Part shown: piece by piece, positions 1 through 8,900 of the stretch
Layout of the letters: each line of letters opens with the position of its first letter
Numbering within the stretch: position 1 is the stretch's first letter
Source: Maribacter sp. ACAM166
Lineage (GTDB): Bacteria > Bacteroidota > Bacteroidia > Flavobacteriales > Flavobacteriaceae
Assembly: GCF_005771495.1 (NCBI RefSeq)
Contig: NZ_VAUW01000011.1
Span: 62,001 to 126,000, forward strand
DNA length: 64,000 nucleotides
Direction of reading: 5' to 3'
Made by a program: the position numbers and the translations under genes
Notes under the pieces: model-generated
Seen by the model: the letters and a program-made list of their open reading frames with translations, nothing else
Databases searched by the model: none
What the model was told of the DNA's origin: nothing

Positions 1-702
1 ATAAAAAAAGCATTTGACAAGGCAAAAAGAAATAGCGTTTCACAAGCGAAAAGTACCCTGGCAAAATTGATTGCAGAAGAAATATCTGAGCGTTCTGATT
101 ATATAGCGGCTAGAACTATAGAGCGGGCATATGATAAATATGTTCTTAATGATACATCGAAAGGAGAACCAAACCCTGATACAATTCATCTTTTATGTAA
201 TTATTTAAGCTTTGAAAATTATGGTGATTTTATAAAGAACCAACCGGTAAATGCATTACCTGTAGGTGATGCTTCTATTTTTATAAATAGGAAGAATATT
301 ATTTGGTTCGTTGGTGTTGTGATTATAGGTCTTTCATTCTTCTGGTACAGGGGTAACGACACCCTTTCTGAAAGTACTAATACTAGTTGTATGGTTTGGA
401 GAGAAACACACTATAAAAAAATAACTTGTACTAATGCAGCTGACTTATACATAGAACCTTTAAATCTAGCAAAACTCACTAATTTTAAAAAGGTGAAAGT
501 CAATGTGGCTACTGCCTTTTTTGATGAGTCTACCCGTCAACCTATGATCTGGTATTATAAGAAGGATACAGATGAAATAGATTATTTTACTGCTCCTGGT
601 TTACATCCAATTAATGGAAAAACGCTTAAAGTTATTACACCTTATATTGTTAAAAAGTATGTACCCAAACATATTTATAATGAAAATTCTTTCACTGAAT
701 AA
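1..702 (+). CDS. Partial membrane-anchored protein of unknown function (5' end outside window)
   Basis: The reading frame is already open at base 1, and the only start-like codon near the edge is a TTG at base 67, so the gene most likely begins upstream of the window. The visible N-terminal part is charged and helical and carries a segment reading LSFENYGDFIKN. I have seen similar short segments in uncharacterised Bacteroidota proteins, placed before a single membrane helix. One hydrophobic helix (IIWFVGVVIIGLSFFW, about bases 297-345) separates this cytoplasmic part from a C-terminal domain of about 115 residues that is probably extracytoplasmic. That domain has two cysteines near its start (in TSCMVW and ITCTNA) that could pair. 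I do not recognise the family. A role as a small membrane-linked sensor or regulator would be a guess. Confidence 0.6.
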   Translation: MKKAFDKAKRNSVSQAKSTLAKLIAEEISERSDYIAARTIERAYDKYVLNDTSKGEPNPDTIHLLCNYLSFENYGDFIKNQPVNALPVGDASIFINRKNIIWFVGVVIIGLSFFWYRGNDTLSESTNTSCMVWRETHYKKITCTNAADLYIEPLNLAKLTNFKKVKVNVATAFFDESTRQPMIWYYKKDTDEIDYFTAPGLHPINGKTLKVITPYIVKKYVPKHIYNENSFTE

Positions 703-1013
703 TCATCATCATAATTTTCTGATTTAGGATTGTTCTCAATTAAAAATTTAAAAGAGAAATAAGTCGTATTGTGAACATACTATATTTGACTACGACACCA
801 AGTTAAGAGCATATTGGCTGTTTTATACAATATTTAAATAAAGGCGTTTAGTCAAAAAAGTTGCCGCTTTATTGTGGCTTACTTTATTGTTACGGGTCTA
901 AGATTTAACCGAGTTATAAGATACACTTATTTACTGTGGTGTGGGGGGAGCACACCGTCAATTAATGGTTCAAACATCCGCTCGACTATCTGAATTGATT
1001 TTTTTTCTTTCAA
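703..1013. other. Intergenic region without a supported gene
   Basis: I see no convincing coding frame here. It contains one copy of a degenerate repeat (794-823) shared with the insertion-sequence graveyard near base 2500. It also contains a small perfect hairpin with 6-bp arms GGTGTG and CACACC at 938-956, which has no T-run and is not a clear terminator. The genes on either side converge on this region. Confidence 0.5.
794..823 (+). repeat. Degenerate dispersed repeat, copy 1
   Basis: This 30-base segment matches 2501-2530 at 25 of 30 positions, and weaker similarity extends about 18 bases upstream of both copies. Both contain the core TAAGAGCA followed by TTGGCTGTTT. Copy 2 lies just upstream of an IS3-type OrfA relic, so the repeat may be an insertion-sequence end, with this copy a solo remnant. 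That origin is inferred. Confidence 0.4.
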
Positions 1014-1937
1014 TCAGTTACTCAATACTTTGTTTAAAATAGTTTCGCACAACTTATGGGTTTCCCAAATATCTTCAATTGATTCATGAGTGAATTTCCT
1101 TTCTTGTAAAACATTTATCCAATCTTCAATCATATTTACAAACCCTCTTTTGTGAAGAGTAGATTCCCAATTATCAAATTTCAATGTGTTCTCTTCTTCT
1201 TTTGTAAAATGAGTTCCCGAATCTAAATTATGAATCACCCATTTATTTCCTTCTGTGAAATACTCGGTTCTTTCTTCGGTAATACCACTAATTCTATTCA
1301 TTCCACCGAGTAAAAGTGTTTCTCCTTGCTGCCATTGAACTTGAATATTCTCGAGCTTTTCATTTTTAACTCTAGAAACAACATTTATATTCTGGATTGA
1401 TCCCTTTCCTAAAAAACGAAGACTATCAATTACATGAATGAAATCATCAAAAATAAAAATTCTTGGATTTCCAGCTAAATCGACTCTATTTTTTTGCCAT
1501 CCTATTTGAATAGGATTTGGTTCTTCTGATAACGATTTTATTAAAGGTGCAAACCTTCTGTTAAATCCTAAGTAAAGAGGCAATTTGTTTTTTGAGGCTA
1601 ATTCTAATATTTTTTCAGAGTCCTCAAGTGAATAGCTTAGTGGTTTATCTACAAAAACAGGAATCTTTGCTTTTAATAATTTAGATAAAATAAGTGCATG
1701 ACTTTCAGTTGAACTATGAACCATTACTCCATCTGGCTTTGCTAAAATTAGTTCATCTAAACTCGCATAGGCTTCAGTTATTCTGAATTGATTTGAAAGT
1801 TTCTTTAAAGTATGAGTATTTCTTGTGCAAAGAATCGGTTCGATTTTCGAGTGATTTGCTAAAATTGGCAAATAAGCTTTTTGAGCAATACTCCCTAATC
1901 CAACTAATGCAATTCTTATTTTTGGTTTATTTGACAT
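1014..1937 (-). CDS. Gfo/Idh/MocA family oxidoreductase
   Basis: This is a predicted cytoplasmic NAD(P)-dependent dehydrogenase of 307 residues, a little short for the family. The N-terminus has the Rossmann dinucleotide-binding start (IRIALVGLGSIAQKAYLPIL, residues 8-27). The family's conserved lysine lies in VFVDKPLSYS, where many members have EKP, and GFNRRFAPLI follows as the usual start of the substrate domain. The shortened C-terminal domain suggests a sugar- or inositol-like substrate, but the sequence does not say which. The gene stands alone: the upstream neighbour region is insertion-sequence debris, and the downstream gene converges from the other side. The ATG at 1935-1937 is preferred because the glycine motif follows at once. 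A 10-bp palindrome (GTAAATTTAC, 1968-1977) sits upstream and might be an operator. Confidence 0.85.
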   Translation of the reverse strand: MSNKPKIRIALVGLGSIAQKAYLPILANHSKIEPILCTRNTHTLKKLSNQFRITEAYASLDELILAKPDGVMVHSSTESHALILSKLLKAKIPVFVDKPLSYSLEDSEKILELASKNKLPLYLGFNRRFAPLIKSLSEEPNPIQIGWQKNRVDLAGNPRIFIFDDFIHVIDSLRFLGKGSIQNINVVSRVKNEKLENIQVQWQQGETLLLGGMNRISGITEERTEYFTEGNKWVIHNLDSGTHFTKEEENTLKFDNWESTLHKRGFVNMIEDWINVLQERKFTHESIEDIWETHKLCETILNKVLSN

Positions 1938-2015
1938 GTAACGAATCTAAAAAAATTAAACTGGTTTGTAAATTTACCATGATTTTTTTATTTGTTCATT
2001 TTTGCTAACGTTTAT

Positions 2016-2086
2016 GTATATACGCTGTGGCGGGTTTTAATACGAATTTCTCCAAATAGGAGCAGACCAAGCCATACGGTATATAC
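2016..2086. repeat. Imperfect inverted repeat (long hairpin) beside IS relics
   Basis: The arms are 2016-2031 and 2071-2086. They pair at 13 of 16 positions, including an unbroken 8-bp GTATATAC pairing, around a 39-base loop. The element starts just after GCTAACG and stands between the oxidoreductase gene and the IS1182-type relic. It could be an insertion-sequence end or one copy of a genome-wide intergenic palindrome. It lacks the paired conserved core sites that an integron attC site should have. Confidence 0.4.
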
Positions 2087-2141
2087 GGTGTGTCTGGTGC
2101 ACAAGTCTTTGCTGAAGACAGCACTAATAATCAATTTTAGG

Positions 2142-2484
2142 ATGCAGGGTAAAAAGGATTATCAACAGAAGCTTTTCAATATCTTTCAAATAAATAATGA
2201 TGTATCAGAGACCAATTTCTACCGACGATTACAAGGAGTGCTCGATTTATCATTTCTCTATAATCTGACCATTAATTAGTATGGGATAGCGTTCAAGATG
2301 AAACTTTCTTTAGTTATAATTTTTTAGATTTCTTCAAATTGTGCGTAGTGGGTTACTTGGGAGATATTAGTATAGATTGCTAACTTAGTGATTATTATTC
2401 GATGCGCTTGGAGCTACTATTTTCTGAGTCGATGCTATTGATGAAGAACTGCCTTAGCATTGTACAGTACCTAAAACACTGTAC
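2142..2484 (+). pseudogene. Decayed IS1182-type transposase (N-terminal part)
   Basis: The ATG at 2142 opens a 45-codon frame starting MQGKKDYQQKLFNIFQ, continuing NFYRRLQGVLDLSFLYNLT and ending at a TAG at 2277. This matches the start of Bacteroidota IS1182-family transposases. The next conserved block continues in other frames at about 2330-2430 (FFKLCVVGYLGD, then SMRLELL) with an in-frame TAA between them. A further block at about 2431-2484 reads DAIDEELP, stop, HCTVPKTLY. There the stop replaces the tryptophan of the usual LPWHST motif (TGG to TAG). Several frameshifts and stops plus the loss of the catalytic C-terminal half make it non-functional. The match is from family memory of the conserved blocks, not from a search. 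Confidence 0.75.
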
Positions 2485-2500
2485 GTATAACATTTGATTG

Positions 2501-2530
2501 GACGTCAAGGTAAGAGCACGTTGGCTGTTT
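2501..2530 (+). repeat. Degenerate dispersed repeat, copy 2
   Basis: This is the partner of 794-823, identical at 25 of 30 positions. It lies directly between the IS1182-type relic and the IS3-type OrfA relic, about 17 bases before the latter's recognisable frame. That is where an insertion-sequence left end would be expected. Confidence 0.4.
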
Positions 2531-2546
2531 AATTTAATTTTGAAAT

Positions 2547-2665
2547 ATATCTAAAAAAAGAGAATACACGACCGAATTCAAACAAAAGGGCAGTAAGCTT
2601 AGCTATGACAGAAGCTATACGGTGGAGGTATGTAGAGAATTGGAGCCTACCTTTCGATTTTGTTT
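2547..2665 (+). pseudogene. IS3-type transposase OrfA relic
   Basis: An open stretch without a start codon reads SKKREYTTEFKQKGSKLSYD and then continues RSYTVEVCRELEP. This resembles the helix-turn-helix N-terminus of IS3/IS911-type OrfA proteins, whose typical pattern is a basic start, YTxEFK, a short spacer, KLSY and EVCRELxP. The similarity stops near 2665, and neither the rest of OrfA nor the OrfB integrase can be seen. The start codon has been lost (an ATA stands where ATG is expected). Together with the IS1182-type relic just upstream it marks a region that has taken repeated insertions. Confidence 0.5.
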
Positions 2666-2916
2666 TAATGATTAACCCTTCGTATATTGTTTTTCAAGAT
2701 TTCATTAAGATTTTGGAGTAGGTGTACTACTGTATTCGTCTAGGGATAGTTGCCTTTTTTAAGTAATAAGTTTAAAGGTTAACCTTATATTCTTAAACAT
2801 AGGCAAGTTTACAAAGGATATGTTTTTTCGGTTGGGAGTTTCTACTTCTACTATTTATAAATTAATATACTATTATCCATTTTTTTTGATGTCTAGCCAC
2901 TACATTTTAGGCATCA

Positions 2917-4005
2917 TTAATTTGTTTTTGGAAGGTTGAAATAAAAGGTTGTTTCTTCTTTAGGGGTGCTTTTTACATATACTTTTCCTTTAAAATGAGA
3001 GATAATTTTCTGAACAATACTTAATCCAATGCCTGTAGATTTAGTTGATTCAATTGTTTGAAACATACTAAATATTTTTTCTTGGTATTTTAGATCTATT
3101 CCAATTCCATTATCTTTGATTGAAAAAACATAGTCTTTTTCCGTTGTTTCGCATCCTAATTCAATTAAACCATTTTCTTTATCACTATGGTCCAAAGCAT
3201 TCTGTATTAGAATTTCAAAAACTTTTTCAAACATAATTTCATCCGCAAACAGGGTGGGTAGTTCATTATTTATTTTAATAGTGATATGAGGAGGCTTATT
3301 TATTTCTTTAATAACCCGCTCTGCAATCGTATTCATGTTTATAGCGTTAGTCTTAAAAGAAGCAGGCGTTATATTTTTGTGCTGTTCGAGTTTTACTAAT
3401 AATAACTCCATTCTTTCAACCTTTTCTCCCATAAGTTGAATCTTACTAATAGAATTTTCAAAACTGCTAGTTTCTTCCAGTTCTTCTTGAGTCCAAGTTA
3501 ATAGGTCTGAAATATTTCTTAGTGAAGATTTTAATTCATGTGAAATAATATGTGAATAATTATCTAGTTCGTTTTTCTGGTTTGAAAGAATAGTAGATAA
3601 TTCTGTTGTTTTAAAAATAATTTTTTGATCTATAATTAATTTCTTTTTAATTTTATTTTCAACAGCATTCACTAAATCATTCACATTTACTGGTTTCGTT
3701 AAATAATCTTCAGCTCCTACATTCATTCCAATTCTAACATCTTCTTTTTCGCCTTTCGCAGAAAGAAAAATCAAAGGAATAGCTTTTGTTATTTTATGAC
3801 GTTGTAGTTTGTCAAACATTTCAAAGCCGCTAAGGGAGGGCATCAGTATATCTGAAATAATAAGATCTGGATTCACCTCTAAAGCCATTTCAAAACCAAT
3901 TCTTCCATTTTTAGCCTGAAAAACGGTATAGCCTTCCATTACGAGAATATCGCAAATTTCTTCCCTTATGGCCAATGTGTCTTCTACAACTAATACTTTA
4001 TACAT
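2917..4005 (-). CDS. Hybrid receiver-histidine kinase (REC-HisKA-HATPase)
   Basis: This is a soluble two-component protein of 362 residues. Residues 1-120 are a receiver with the acidic pair E8/D9, phospho-acceptor D52 (LIISDILMP), S82 and K104 (LTKP). After a charged linker (118-150) comes a dimerisation/phospho-acceptor helix with H156 in SHELKSS. A C-terminal ATPase domain follows, with an N-box (QNALDHS), G1 (DNGIGID), an F-box (IFSMFQ) and G2 (GIGLSIV). There is no membrane segment and no DNA-binding output domain, so it probably relays phosphate within a cytoplasmic network. It is the last and only intact one of three tandem receiver copies downstream of the large PAS kinase. Its receiver is very close to those at 4445-4984 and 5448-5945, but its ATPase half differs from the decayed ATPase fragments next to it. 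Confidence 0.88.
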   Translation of the reverse strand: MYKVLVVEDTLAIREEICDILVMEGYTVFQAKNGRIGFEMALEVNPDLIISDILMPSLSGFEMFDKLQRHKITKAIPLIFLSAKGEKEDVRIGMNVGAEDYLTKPVNVNDLVNAVENKIKKKLIIDQKIIFKTTELSTILSNQKNELDNYSHIISHELKSSLRNISDLLTWTQEELEETSSFENSISKIQLMGEKVERMELLLVKLEQHKNITPASFKTNAINMNTIAERVIKEINKPPHITIKINNELPTLFADEIMFEKVFEILIQNALDHSDKENGLIELGCETTEKDYVFSIKDNGIGIDLKYQEKIFSMFQTIESTKSTGIGLSIVQKIISHFKGKVYVKSTPKEETTFYFNLPKTN

Positions 4006-4019
4006 AATTTGTATTTAAT

Positions 4020-4345
4020 TTTTTGGAACCATTACTCGTGAAGAGGTTTCATTCTCGAGATTGCGATACACACATATGTTACCTCCAACTACTTCTTTTA
4101 CAATTGATACACCAAGTCGTGCTCCCAAAATTAAAGCAACATGTACTTTTCGTGTACTAGGCTGAAATATAATTTTAAGGGCTGATTTTGAATCTCAATT
4201 TAGTATGCTGTAATCAAAACAATGATGGAGCTTTTTCTTGGCGGAAATTCAATAGTAATCTTTTTAGCAGCTATTTTTTTGTGTTACTAATTATTTTGAT
4301 AAAATGTTTTAACCTAATTTTTTATTAATGAGAATGTTAGCGCTT
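4020..4345 (-). pseudogene. Decayed histidine kinase ATPase domain, copy B
   Basis: No frame is open here, but the DNA still aligns with the 3' end of the large PAS kinase gene and with 4990-5241. Shared stretches include AGGCTGAAATAT followed by TTTTAAGGGCTGATT, and TTCAATAGTAA followed by TTTTTAGCA. The order of blocks is the same as in the intact ATPase domain: the G2/F-box region at low coordinates and the N-box side at high coordinates. It directly follows the receiver gene at 4445-4984 in the direction of transcription, after a gap of about 100 bases with nothing recognisable. It is more decayed than the copy at 4990-5440. Confidence 0.65.
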
Positions 4346-4444
4346 AGTAACTAAACGTTCTCAGGTAGTAACATGTAGTATGATTTAGGCACAAAGGATA
4401 TATCTCTTAAATTATTTTAGGAATACAATAGACAATAGATACAT

Positions 4445-4984
4445 TTAAAGAGTTGAATCTAATTTATCGGCATCATCCTGATTTATCATTAAAATATCAT
4501 CTAATAATTTTGTCATATGTATAATCTGATTTTCTAGTCTATTTATTTCATTTTTATGAGATCTAAGCAGTTGAGATAACTCGGCCGTTTTATCAATAAT
4601 TTTTTGATCTATTATTAATTTCTTTTTAATTTTATTTTCAACGGCATTCACCAAATCATTTACATTTATTGGTTTCGTTAAGTAATCTTCAGCTCCTAGA
4701 TTCATTCCAACTCTAATATCTTCTTTTTCACCTTTCGCAGAAAGAAAAATCAAAGGAATCGACCTTGTGTTTTTATTGTTTTGTAGTTTCTTGAACATTT
4801 CAAAACCGTCAAGGGAGGGCATCAGTATATCTGAAATAATAAGATCAGGAGTCTCCTTTACACTCATTTCATACCCAATTCTTCCATTTCTAGCCTGAAA
4901 AACGTTATACCCTTCCATTTCGAGAATATCGCAAACTTCTTCTCTTATCGCCAATGTATCTTCTACAATTAATATTTTAGACAT
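4445..4984 (-). CDS. Response regulator receiver protein with a kinase-derived tail (copy B)
   Basis: This 179-residue protein begins with a complete receiver domain (E8/D9, D52 in LIISDILMP, S82, K104), almost identical in layout to its two paralogues. A helical linker runs over residues 118-150. The C-terminal segment MTKLLDDILMINQDDADK is clearly related to the second dimerisation helix of the PAS kinase (MTKLLDDILVVGQADAGK). The phospho-acceptor histidine helix is missing. The coding frame stops just before a decayed ATPase domain (4020-4345). It is therefore either the surviving receiver part of a broken hybrid kinase, or a receiver joined to kinase sequence by tandem duplication. With all phosphorylation residues kept, it may still work as a phosphate sink or single-domain relay. 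Confidence 0.82.
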   Translation of the reverse strand: MSKILIVEDTLAIREEVCDILEMEGYNVFQARNGRIGYEMSVKETPDLIISDILMPSLDGFEMFKKLQNNKNTRSIPLIFLSAKGEKEDIRVGMNLGAEDYLTKPINVNDLVNAVENKIKKKLIIDQKIIDKTAELSQLLRSHKNEINRLENQIIHMTKLLDDILMINQDDADKLDSTL

Positions 4985-4989
4985 AGTAT

Positions 4990-5440
4990 TTATTTATATT
5001 TTGGAGTTAAGGATGTTCCATTCCTTATAGTACTATTAACACGTATTTTTCCTCCCATTGCTTCTATTGCTTTTTTTACAATTGATAAACTAAGACCAGT
5101 TCCCTGAATTAAATCACCATTTTCTCCTCTTCTAAAAGGCTGAAATATATTTTTAAGGGCTGATTCAAAAATTTTAATATCGGTAACTAAAAAAATCACA
5201 TACCTTTTTGCAACACAATTCAATAGTAACTTATTTAGCATCTCGAGAAAAGTATATAGCCTTACTACGTATAGTAGTAGAAATACTCTGCCCTAACTTT
5301 TGATTAATGAGAATATCAGTACTTTTTAATTTTTTCTATGTTCCTTATAGGGATTATAAATATCTTCAATTCGGTCTTTAATAACGTTTCCTGTATTTGC
5401 ATTTAAAGAGGTAGTATCTTATGTGCCATTGTCAGGCTGG
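4990..5440 (-). pseudogene. Decayed histidine kinase ATPase domain, copy A
   Basis: The last part still has an open frame of 83 codons (4990-5241), with an F-box (NIFQPFRRGEN), G2 changed from GTGLGLSIV to GTGLSLSIV, and KAIEAMGGKI. These are nearly the same as the end of the large PAS kinase at 5970-9695. Upstream, to about 5440, the DNA still aligns with that gene (a run close to AATGAGAATATCAG is kept at about 5300-5320) but is broken by stops and small indels. The G1 box (DYGIGI in the parent) is lost. The 83-codon frame starts inside the domain fold and is unlikely to be a working gene. It lies 6 bases upstream of the receiver gene 4445-4984. Confidence 0.7.
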
Positions 5441-5447
5441 CCAATAT

Positions 5448-5945
5448 TTAAATCTTTTTGTTTAATAATTGTGTTATTTCTAAAACTTGATTTTCTAGTT
5501 TTTCTATTTGACTTTTTTGGTTTTCAACAAGATTTGATAATGCTGCTGTTTTATTAATATACTTTTGATCTAAAATCATTTTCTTTTTAATTTTATTTTC
5601 AACGGCATTCACCAAATCATTAATATTTATTGGTTTGCTTAAATAATCTTCAGCCCCTAGATTCATTCCAAATCTAATGTCTTCTTTCTCGCCTTTTGCA
5701 GAAAGAAAAATCAAAGGAATAGCCCTTGTTTCATCATTACTCAGTAGTTTTTGAAACATTTCATAACCGTCAAGGGGGGGCATGAGTATATCTGAAATGA
5801 TAAGGTCTGGATTCTCTTTAACAGCAATTTCAAAACCAATTTCTCCATTTCCAGCCTGAAAAACGGTATATCCTTCCATTTCAAGAATATCGCAAACTTC
5901 TTCTCTTATGGCCAATGTGTCTTCTACAATTAAAATTTTATTCAT
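5448..5945 (-). CDS. Response regulator receiver protein (copy A)
   Basis: This is a receiver protein of 165 residues, 24 bases downstream of the PAS kinase and probably in the same transcript. It has the acidic pair E8/D9, phospho-acceptor D52 (LIISDILMP), S82 and K104 (LSKP), so it should be phosphorylatable. The most likely donor is the adjacent PAS kinase. After residue 118 comes a basic linker and a coiled-coil-like tail (LENQVLEITQLLNKKI) with faint similarity to the kinase dimerisation helix. It has no DNA-binding or enzymatic output domain. It may be the original partner from which the two downstream receiver copies arose. Output through protein-protein contact or phosphorelay is inferred. 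Confidence 0.85.
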   Translation of the reverse strand: MNKILIVEDTLAIREEVCDILEMEGYTVFQAGNGEIGFEIAVKENPDLIISDILMPPLDGYEMFQKLLSNDETRAIPLIFLSAKGEKEDIRFGMNLGAEDYLSKPININDLVNAVENKIKKKMILDQKYINKTAALSNLVENQKSQIEKLENQVLEITQLLNKKI

Positions 5946-5969
5946 GATGATTTTTTAATTTTTTAATTT

Positions 5970-8900
5970 TTAATTCTTTGCAATTTTTACAATAAAACAT
6001 GTGCCATTCCCAATAGTACTAGTAACAATTATTTTTCCTCCCATTGCTTCTATTGCTTCCTTTACAATTGATAAACCAAGACCAGTTCCCTGAATTAAAT
6101 CAACATTTTCTCCTCGGGTAAAAGGCTGAAATATATTTTCAAACTCAGATTGGGGAATTCCAATTCCGTAATCTGTTATTGAAATAAGTACGTAGTTTTT
6201 TTCAGACGAAAACTCAATAGTAACCTTTTTGGCATCTGGAGAAAACTTTATAGCGTTACCCATTAAGTTGATAAATATATTTCGTCCTAATTTTTCATCA
6301 ATGAGAATATCAGAGTTTTTTAATTCTTCATGATCAATTAGCACTATTTCGTGTGATTTTTCGTGTGAACTATAAACTTCTTCAATTATTTCATTAATAA
6401 AATCTCCGAGGTTTACATATAAAGGTTTGTACCTCGTTTTACCAGCGTCGGCCTGACCAACAACTAAAATATCATCTAATAATTTTGTCATATGCTTCAC
6501 CTGATCTTCAATTTTATTCAGTTTTTTATCTACCATACTTGGCTCCATTTTAGCCCAGTATTTTTTAATGGAGCCTGCAGCAAAATTAATTGCTGATAAC
6601 GGAGTTCTAAATTCATGAGATGCTGTTGAAACAAATTTCGATTTTAGTTCGCTTAATTCTTTTTCCTTTTTTAAAGCTTCATTTAGCTCTAAGGTTCTTT
6701 CATCGACCTTTAACTCTAACTCAACTTTAGTATTGGCTAATTCATTTACCCACTTTTCTTTCTGTTTATTTTGAGCGTTTAGCTCTGTCACATCTCTGGC
6801 CGCTGCAAATACGCCTAGAACATTTCCTTTGTTATCTCTATAAACAGAGGCATTGTACAAAACATCTGTTAGTTTCCCTTTCTTATCTCTGATGGTTAAT
6901 GGATAATCGGAGACAGAGCCTTCGTCAAAAACTTTTTTATAGCCTGTTCTAGCTTTTTTAGGTTCAGTAAAATAATTGGAAAAATCCGTACCTATTAATG
7001 CATCTCTTGTAACACCTGTAATTTTTTCAGAAGCATCGTTTACATCGGTAATAATACCTTCAGGAGAAATAGTAACCAGGGGGTCAAGGGAAGCTTCAAT
7101 TAAACTACGGGCATATTGCGACGCTTGTTTTTGGGCGGTCACATCTCTAGCCGCAGCGAATACACCTAAAACATTTCCTTTGTCATCTCTATAAACAGAG
7201 GCATTATACAAAACATCGGTTAGTTTCCCTTTTTTATCTAGAATGGTTAATGGATAATCGGAGACGGAGCCTTCGTCAAAAACTTTTTTATAGCCTGTTC
7301 TAGCTTTTTCAGGTTCGGTAAAATAATTCGAAAAATCCGTACCTATTAATGCATCTCTTGGGACACCTGTAATTTTTTCAGAAGCGTCGTTTACATCGGT
7401 AATAACACCTTCAGGAGAAATAGTAACCAGGGGGTCAAGGGAAGCTTCAATTAAACTACGGGCATATTGCGACGCTTGTTTTTGAGCGGTCACATCTCTA
7501 GCCGCAGCGAATACACCTAAAACATTTCCTTTATCATCTCTGTAAACAGAGGCATTATATAGCACATCTGTTAGTTTCCCTTTCCTATCTCTGATGGTTA
7601 ATGGATAATCGGAGACAGAGCCTTCGTCAAAAACTTTTTTATAGCCTGTTCTAGCTTTTTCAGGTGCGGTAAAATAGTTGGAAAAATCCGTACCTATTAA
7701 TGCATCTCTTGTAACACCTGTAATTTTTTCAGAAGCATCGTTTACATCGGTAATAATGCCTTCAGGAGAAATAGTAACCAGAGGATCAAGGGAAGCTTCA
7801 ATTAAACTACGGGCATATTGCGACGCTTGTTTTTGTGCGGTCACATCTCTGGCCGCAGCGAATACACCTAAAACATTTCCTTTGTCATCTCTATAAACAG
7901 AGGCATTGTACAAAACATCTGTTAGTTTCCCTTTCTTATCTCTGATGGTTAATGGATAATCGGAGACGGAGCCTTCGTCAAAAACTTTTTTATAGCCTGT
8001 TCTAGCTTTTTTAGGTTCGGTAAAATAATTAGAAAAATCCGTCCCTATTAATGCATCTCTTGGGACACCTGTAATTTTTTCAGAAGCATCGTTTACATCG
8101 GTAATAATACCTTCAGGAGAAATAGTAACCAGGGGGTCAAGGGAAGCTTCAATTAAACTACGGGCATATTGCGACGCTTGTTTTTGAGCGGTCACATCTC
8201 TAGCCGCAGCAAATACGCCTAGAACATTTCCTTTGTCATCTCTATAAACAGAGGCATTGTACAAAACATCGGTTAATTTTCCTTTTTTATCTAGAATGGT
8301 TAATGGATAATCGGAGACAGAGCCTTCGTCAAAAACTTTTTTATAGCCTGTTCTAGCTTTTTCAGGTTCGGTAAAATAATTAGAAAAATCAGTACCTATT
8401 AATGCATCTCTTGGGACACCTGTAACTTTAACTGAGGCATTGTTTACATCGGTAATTTTCCCTTCAGGAGAAATAGTAACCAGGGGGTCAAGCGAAGCTT
8501 CAATTAAACTACGGGCATATTGCGATGCTTGTCTTTGCTCTGTTATATCTTGTCCTACTCCTAATACACCTGTAATTTCACCCTTAGCATCACGACGAGT
8601 ACTTGAATTTAATAAGACCAATACAGGCTGTCCATCTTTTGTAAATAACGGCAACTGGTAGTTGGCGGTTTCTTTACCAAGCAAAGCATCGTCTAATACT
8701 TTTTTTACGGATTCTCGGTGTTCTTCCGTGACATACGTTTGTACCAGATTTTTTCCTAATACATCGTCTTTTGTAAATCCAGTAATTTTTTCAGAAGCCC
8801 GATTCCATGTATTAACAAGTCCTTTACTATCTATACCAAAAATAGGAGCGTTGACCGTTTCAATAAGTAGCGTTAAATCATGAGCTATACTTTCCATTTC

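Noticed and set aside
840-1000. Short plus-strand open stretch of about 50 codons
   Set aside because: It has no start codon and no recognisable motif, and its composition is ordinary. It is most likely chance.
2004-2100. The hairpin at 2016-2086 as an integron attC site
   Set aside because: GCTAACG at one side resembles an attC core, but no matching GTTRRRY core is present at the other end. No integrase or cassette genes are in the window.
4990-5241. The 83-codon frame as a small ATPase-domain protein
   Set aside because: It starts within the domain, lacks the G1 box and has an altered G2. The flanking DNA is a decayed kinase, so it is treated as part of a pseudogene.
6976-8883. Several plus-strand open frames of 72-73 codons
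   Set aside because: They are antisense shadows of the PAS repeats. Equal frames recur 702 bases apart (two repeat units), which is explained by the array.
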